Positions 13,750 to 17,363 of a DNA stretch of 17,363 bases are shown here, in pieces; position 1 is the stretch's first letter; every line of letters starts with the position of its first letter. The stretch comes from Bacteroidales bacterium GP3 (lineage in GTDB: Bacteria; Bacteroidota; Bacteroidia; Bacteroidales; Muribaculaceae), in assembly GCA_001701075.1 (NCBI GenBank), contig DAAK01000192.1:1-17363 (forward strand), given 5' to 3'. Below the pieces are notes generated by a model that ran no database searches, had not been told where the DNA came from, and saw only the letters and a program-made list of their open reading frames with translations. Made by a program: the position numbers and the translations under genes.

Positions 13750-15357
13750 TTATTTGAAAGAATCGGGGAGGTCGTTTTCGTAGAGAACTGTATCACCTGG
13801 GGAGAGTATCTTGGAGAGAAGTACTTGTGAATCGGCAAAGGAGTCTACGATATGAAGATTTTTCTCGTCGAAATCTGTAGAGCGGATTCCATCTACGAGT
13901 GCGTTGCGATTGTAAGCTCCAACGATTACGGCAACATCGAGTTTCTCTCCGATTTGTTTTCCAAGTTCGCGGTTAAGATTCTCCTGCTCGCTTCCAAGTT
14001 CGATCATACCTGGAGTGACAATTATTCGTTTCCCGTCTTTGAATTGTGAAAGCACATCGACAGCCATGCGCGAGCCTGCTGGGTTAGAGTTGAAAGCATC
14101 ATCAATTATAGTTACACCTCCAGGAGTACGCTTTACATTGAGTCGATGTTCTACCTGGTCAATGGAATCTACAGCCCGACGTATTTCCTCATGTGTCAGT
14201 CCGAGATGCAGAGCTACTGTTACGGCGGCTATAAGATTGGAAATATTACATTCACCTACAAGTCGGGTATGCAATTGTAGGCGAGTGCCGTCTGTCCCTT
14301 CCACTGTGAAATCTGTGCCTTCCGGAGAATATTTGACATCAGTGGCTATATAATCGCAACCATTCGGTGAAGAAACACCATAGCGTAGTGCCTTCACATT
14401 ATCTACCTTGCGATTGGCACACCATTCAAAGTCATTGTTGATGATTCCGAGACCATCAGAAGGAAGAGCATCAATAAGTTCAAATTTAGTCTTCTGTACA
14501 TTTTCCAGGCTTTTGAACGATTCAAGATGCATAGGGCCGACGGCAGTCACTATACCAATATGTGGATGCACCATATCGCATATCTCTTTGATGTCACCCA
14601 GTTGCTTTGCACCCATCTCGCAGATGAAGACCTCATTGTATGGCTTCATCATCTCTCTGACAGTGCGAATCACTCCCATCGGGGTATTATAGCTTCCGGG
14701 AGTCATCAGTACGTCGTAGCGTTCGGAAAGGATACGTTGCAGATAATGCTTGGTTGAAGTCTTTCCGTAGCTTCCGGTGATTCCTATTATCTTTAGGTCG
14801 GGCATACTTTGAAGGATAGCGATTGCCTCATTGCGGTATTTGGCATTGATAGCTGCTTCTACTGGCTTCAGGACCCACACGGCAAGGATTGCGATAGCCC
14901 AAGAAAAAATGCAAATGAAGAGAATAGCACCGAGACTGAGCTGTCCTCCTGAATAATATAGAAATGCATCACTTCCACCACGTCCGACAGTCAGGATTAT
15001 TGGCAGTGTAAATGCTATTGCAAAAACTGCGCATACACTGTAGATGCGTTTCACACGTGCAGTGTAGACGAGGGGTTTCTTAAATTTCTTCCGAAGCATT
15101 ACGGTCGCCTGTACGCAGCATGTGGCAGCAACGATAATTGCATTAATAGCCGGCGTGAGCAATGTGGAAAAGAGCAGGAAAAGCACACCTACATTCACAA
15201 GGCGAGAGGCAGATGAAATGTCGCCTGAGCGGTTGAGCCATTTCCAATAGCGGTCTATGCGGTAGCTGTTTTGCTGCAGCATATGGATATCGTGGCGGAA
15301 ATTGAAAATCATATAGATTCCGCAGATCACGAGGATTATTATAGAAAAAGCGTTCAC
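13750..15357 (-). CDS. Membrane-anchored MurF-like Mur ligase family protein
   Basis: This 535-aa protein joins a polytopic N-terminus to a Mur ligase. Roughly residues 1-165 contain about four to five hydrophobic segments (~4-20, ~53-84, ~105-124, ~140-163). After that comes a Mur ligase core with P-loop GITGSYGKTST (192-202), central motifs (FICEMGAKQLGDI, VTAVGPMHLE, IDDAFNSNP, MIELG) and a C-terminal domain ending YENDLPD. MurF adds D-Ala-D-Ala to the UDP-MurNAc-tripeptide. This paralogue may add that or another amine or peptide to a precursor at the membrane. It is much longer at the N-terminus than normal MurF, which is soluble. It lies 26 bp after the alpha/beta hydrolase gene at the end of a minus-strand run with aguA and aguB. 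The housekeeping murF is probably elsewhere. Confidence 0.9.
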   Translation of the reverse strand: MNAFSIIILVICGIYMIFNFRHDIHMLQQNSYRIDRYWKWLNRSGDISSASRLVNVGVLFLLFSTLLTPAINAIIVAATCCVQATVMLRKKFKKPLVYTARVKRIYSVCAVFAIAFTLPIILTVGRGGSDAFLYYSGGQLSLGAILFICIFSWAIAILAVWVLKPVEAAINAKYRNEAIAILQSMPDLKIIGITGSYGKTSTKHYLQRILSERYDVLMTPGSYNTPMGVIRTVREMMKPYNEVFICEMGAKQLGDIKEICDMVHPHIGIVTAVGPMHLESFKSLENVQKTKFELIDALPSDGLGIINNDFEWCANRKVDNVKALRYGVSSPNGCDYIATDVKYSPEGTDFTVEGTDGTRLQLHTRLVGECNISNLIAAVTVALHLGLTHEEIRRAVDSIDQVEHRLNVKRTPGGVTIIDDAFNSNPAGSRMAVDVLSQFKDGKRIIVTPGMIELGSEQENLNRELGKQIGEKLDVAVIVGAYNRNALVDGIRSTDFDEKNLHIVDSFADSQVLLSKILSPGDTVLYENDLPDSFK

Positions 15358-15363
15358 TATTAT

Positions 15364-15377
15364 AAGAGTTAAGAGTT
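15364..15377 (-). repeat. Two-unit 7-bp tandem repeat (AACTCTT on the minus strand)
   Basis: AACTCTT occurs twice in tandem in the 26-bp gap between the hydrolase stop and the ligase start. A degenerate third unit (AGCACTT) extends towards the hydrolase stop at 15384. Read on the coding strand, it again follows a stop codon with TTAAC-type junctions, as in the other arrays. Confidence 0.6.
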
Positions 15378-15383
15378 AAGTGC

Positions 15384-16151
15384 TTAGAGATTAAAAAATG
15401 AGCTGACTGCTGCTTTGAATCCGAAAGGATTGTCAAGAAATGAGTAATGTCCGCAGCCGGGGAAAGAGACAAGCCCTGCATCCGGGATAAGACTTTTCAT
15501 GGTTTTGGCATCTGAAAGGGGAGTGGCTGTATCATCTTCACCCCAGACGAGAAGAACCGGAGCCTTAATGGATGGCATCGCATACTTCAGGTCTTCATTC
15601 ACGCATCGGCTCATGATTGCTCTCATTCGAGGTGAGGAATTCCGATAATCTGCTGATCCCTTCTTTCCTCGGAGTTTTTCTACGATTTCTGCCCCATTTT
15701 TCTTTCCGAAAAGGAGCATCACCATATGTTTCATAGCCTTAAATGAATAGACTTTCCAATAATATGATAAGCTCCTCTTTGGCTTAATTCCTGCCGAATC
15801 CACAAGGACTACCTTGTCGACTTCCCCTCTCGAACTCAAAAGAATACTGATGCGTCCGCCAAATGAATGCCCTATGAGAGATGGCCGTTTAAGCTCCAGT
15901 CTGGAGATAAATTTCTCCATAAGAGAAGTAAAGTCCTCAATGCCCCATACAGAAGGAGGTTCCGAGCTCTTGCCATGTCCCGGCAGGTCAACATTGATAA
16001 CCCTCATCTTCCCTTTAAATAGGTTTTCAATGGAAGCGACAGTGTCAACATTGCAACCCCATCCGTGCATGATAATGACCGGACGAAGCTCTTCTTCGCC
16101 TGAATCACGGTAATGAAGACTCACACCATCGATATCTATTGTCTTGTCCAT
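15384..16151 (-). CDS. Alpha/beta-fold hydrolase
   Basis: This 255-aa serine hydrolase has no signal peptide. The oxyanion motif HGWG (29-32) is present, with nucleophile Ser96 in GHSFGG, acidic Asp206 or Asp207 in WGEDDTATPL, and His235 in GCGHYSFLDNP. A helical lid lies between ~120 and 185 (SYYWKVYSFKAMKHMVMLLFGKKNG). The substrate cannot be read. The lid and the NEDLKYAMPSIKAPVLLVWG stretch resemble, from memory, hydrolases that accompany membrane MurF-like ligases in some anaerobes, which supports a cell-envelope role. Its start is one base after the aguB stop, and the ligase follows after 26 bp, so it belongs to the same transcript. Confidence 0.92.
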   Translation of the reverse strand: MDKTIDIDGVSLHYRDSGEEELRPVIIMHGWGCNVDTVASIENLFKGKMRVINVDLPGHGKSSEPPSVWGIEDFTSLMEKFISRLELKRPSLIGHSFGGRISILLSSRGEVDKVVLVDSAGIKPKRSLSYYWKVYSFKAMKHMVMLLFGKKNGAEIVEKLRGKKGSADYRNSSPRMRAIMSRCVNEDLKYAMPSIKAPVLLVWGEDDTATPLSDAKTMKSLIPDAGLVSFPGCGHYSFLDNPFGFKAAVSSFFNL

Positions 16152-16152
16152 A

Positions 16153-17043
16153 TTATTTCAGAAATCTTTTTGTAAGGTCGCCGTAAGCATCAATGCGTCT
16201 GTCTCTAAGGAAAGGCCACCATTGTCTTACATTTTCAGAGCGGTTTAGATCAATCTCAACAACTTCTTCAGCCGATTTGTCTTCTGGCGCTAAATATAAG
16301 AACTCACCTTGTGGGCCAGCTACAAAGCTTGAACCCCAGAAATCAATACCGGAGGAGACGCCGGAAAGGTCTTCCTCAAACCCGACCCGGTTCACACTGA
16401 CTACCGGCAGTCCGTTTGCTACGGCATGGCCACGTTGCACTGTTATCCAAGCCTCACGTTGTCGTTGCTTTTCATCTTCCGGATCGTCAGGATTCCATCC
16501 GATGGCAGTAGGATAAATAAGAATGTCGGCGCCGTCGAGAGCCATAAGACGGGCAGCCTCAGGATACCATTGGTCCCAACAAACGAGAACTCCGAGTCGG
16601 CCTACGGATGTGTCAATGGGGTGGAATCCCATATCTCCTGGTGTGAAATAGAATTTCTCATAAAATCCGGGGTCATCCGGTATGTGCATCTTTCGGTAGC
16701 GCCCTGCCACCGATCCATCTTTTTCGAATACCACTGCTGTGTTGTGATATAGCCCGGGCGCACGGCGCTCGAAACTGCTTGCCACGAGCACCACTTCATT
16801 TTCGCGGGCAGCTTTTGAATAGATATCAAAAAACTCTCCGGGATGTGGAGTTGCATATCGGAAATTCTCAACGTCCTCGCACTGGCAGAAATAGAGTGAA
16901 TCGTGAAGTTCGGAAAGGACTATCAGTTCAGCTCCTTCCTCAGCCAGCATGCGGATGGAAGCGAGATTGCGGGCGCGGTTTATCTCGACATCTTCTATGA
17001 AGGAGTGTTGTATGATGCCTGTCTTGAGTATTTTGTGGTCCAT
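16153..17043 (-). CDS. aguB: N-carbamoylputrescine amidase
   Basis: This 296-aa nitrilase-superfamily enzyme hydrolyses N-carbamoylputrescine to putrescine, CO2 and ammonia. The catalytic triad is Glu45 (LSELHDSLYFCQ), Lys118 (YRKMHIPDDPGFYEKFYF) and Cys155 (LVCWDQWYPEAARL). These contexts, and the later GWNPDDPEDE and FWGSSFVAGPQGE, are diagnostic of AguB rather than other amidases. Length matches the family. It is cytoplasmic. The partial agmatine deiminase gene lies 21 bp upstream on the same strand, so both steps from agmatine to putrescine are encoded together. The alpha/beta hydrolase follows after a single base. The ATG at 17043 gives the expected N-terminus (KTGIIQHSF). Confidence 0.96.
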   Translation of the reverse strand: MDHKILKTGIIQHSFIEDVEINRARNLASIRMLAEEGAELIVLSELHDSLYFCQCEDVENFRYATPHPGEFFDIYSKAARENEVVLVASSFERRAPGLYHNTAVVFEKDGSVAGRYRKMHIPDDPGFYEKFYFTPGDMGFHPIDTSVGRLGVLVCWDQWYPEAARLMALDGADILIYPTAIGWNPDDPEDEKQRQREAWITVQRGHAVANGLPVVSVNRVGFEEDLSGVSSGIDFWGSSFVAGPQGEFLYLAPEDKSAEEVVEIDLNRSENVRQWWPFLRDRRIDAYGDLTKRFLK

Positions 17044-17064
17044 TGATAATCAAGTTTTAGATAT

Positions 17065-17363
17065 TCAGAGTTTCAGGATGCCGGCCGGTATCTGCATTGT
17101 CGCGCAGTGTAGTGAGCCATGTTGTCGAAGTAGAGTGCGACAATCTACTCCCACCACCTTGTGATTCGGAAAAGCAATCTTGATGCTCCTCATAGCGAGT
17201 TCGTCTTTATCCGGTTGGGCATAAGTTGGCATAAAAATGATGCCGTTAGCTACAAGGTAGTTGGCATATGTGGCTGGAAGCCTGCTTCCGTCAGTGTCAA
17301 GGACAGGATCGGGGAGTGGAAGCTCAACAAGATTATAAGGATTCCCTTCTGCCGTTCGGAAGA
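17065..17363 (-). CDS. aguA: Agmatine deiminase, C-terminal part (cut by window edge)
   Basis: An open frame runs from the window edge to a TGA at 17065-17067, giving the last 98 residues; the N-terminus lies beyond 17363. The segment reads ...GSRLPATYANYLVANGIIF, then MPTYAQPDKDELAM, then KIAFPNHKVVGVDCRTLL, and ends with GSLHCATMQIP. The GS-x-HC-x-T-x-Q motif carries the catalytic Cys of agmatine deiminase/peptidyl-arginine-deiminase-fold enzymes. Together with the TYANYLVANG strand it identifies the family. The enzyme converts agmatine to N-carbamoylputrescine and ammonia, supplying the substrate of AguB, whose gene starts 21 bp downstream. Confidence 0.93.
   Translation of the reverse strand, partial: FRTAEGNPYNLVELPLPDPVLDTDGSRLPATYANYLVANGIIFMPTYAQPDKDELAMRSIKIAFPNHKVVGVDCRTLLRQHGSLHCATMQIPAGILKL

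Noticed and set aside
13698..13750. Weak nested inverted repeats (GGGAG/CTCCC inside GACTC/GAGTC) next to the ligase stop
   Set aside because: Stems are only 5 bp with long loops; the adjacent strong hairpin at 13648-13687 explains termination better.
14015..14353. 112-aa plus-strand open frame within the Mur ligase gene
   Set aside because: It is opposite the conserved Mur core; residue composition is that of a reverse-complement artefact.

Overview
This looks like chromosomal DNA from a member of the Bacteroidales (Bacteroidota). A gut lineage such as Bacteroidaceae or Muribaculaceae is plausible, but the sequence alone does not settle it. Supporting signs are moderate GC, weak or absent Shine-Dalgarno sequences, and a Bacteroides-type promoter (TTTG, 19 bp, TAnnTTTG) at 7490-7520. 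The SPFH, lysozyme and lipoprotein genes also read as Bacteroidales versions. No rRNA, tRNA, CRISPR array, transposase, integrase or phage gene was seen. No gene-free stretch exceeds 300 bp; the longest gaps are about 170 bp.

Layout. (1) 1-6678: an AraC-type regulator (minus) diverges from a three-gene tripartite RND efflux operon (plus): lipoprotein adaptor, inner-membrane pump and TolC-like outer-membrane channel. (2) 6768-7412: a HAD phosphatase, convergent with the channel gene and separated from it by a hairpin and a 21-bp tandem duplication. (3) 7490-8781: a compact dicistron of an SPFH membrane protein and a 62-aa Arc-like ribbon-helix-helix protein, with a good promoter and a textbook terminator. 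(4) 8853-9731: a small MscS-type channel. (5) 9826-11301 (minus): a GH24-type lysozyme-like protein followed by a lipoprotein of unknown function. (6) 11437-13160 (plus): an unknown 117-aa helical protein, a small PlsC-type acyltransferase and a YafV/Nit2-type amidase. A thioredoxin follows at 13317-13613. (7) 17363-13750 (minus): a tight four-gene run of agmatine deiminase (cut by the window edge), N-carbamoylputrescine amidase, an alpha/beta hydrolase and a membrane-anchored MurF-like ligase. It combines agmatine-to-putrescine conversion with a cell-wall-type ligase.

The most unusual points are: (a) at least five short tandem arrays with a 7-bp period but different unit sequences, four of them starting at or just after stop codons; (b) the linkage of putrescine synthesis to an alpha/beta hydrolase and a Mur ligase with a polytopic N-terminus; (c) the SPFH plus Arc-like regulator pair; and (d) catalytic-residue departures in the RND pump and the lysozyme-like protein. 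Most genes are otherwise ordinary envelope or metabolic genes, and no clearly new defence or mobile system is visible.
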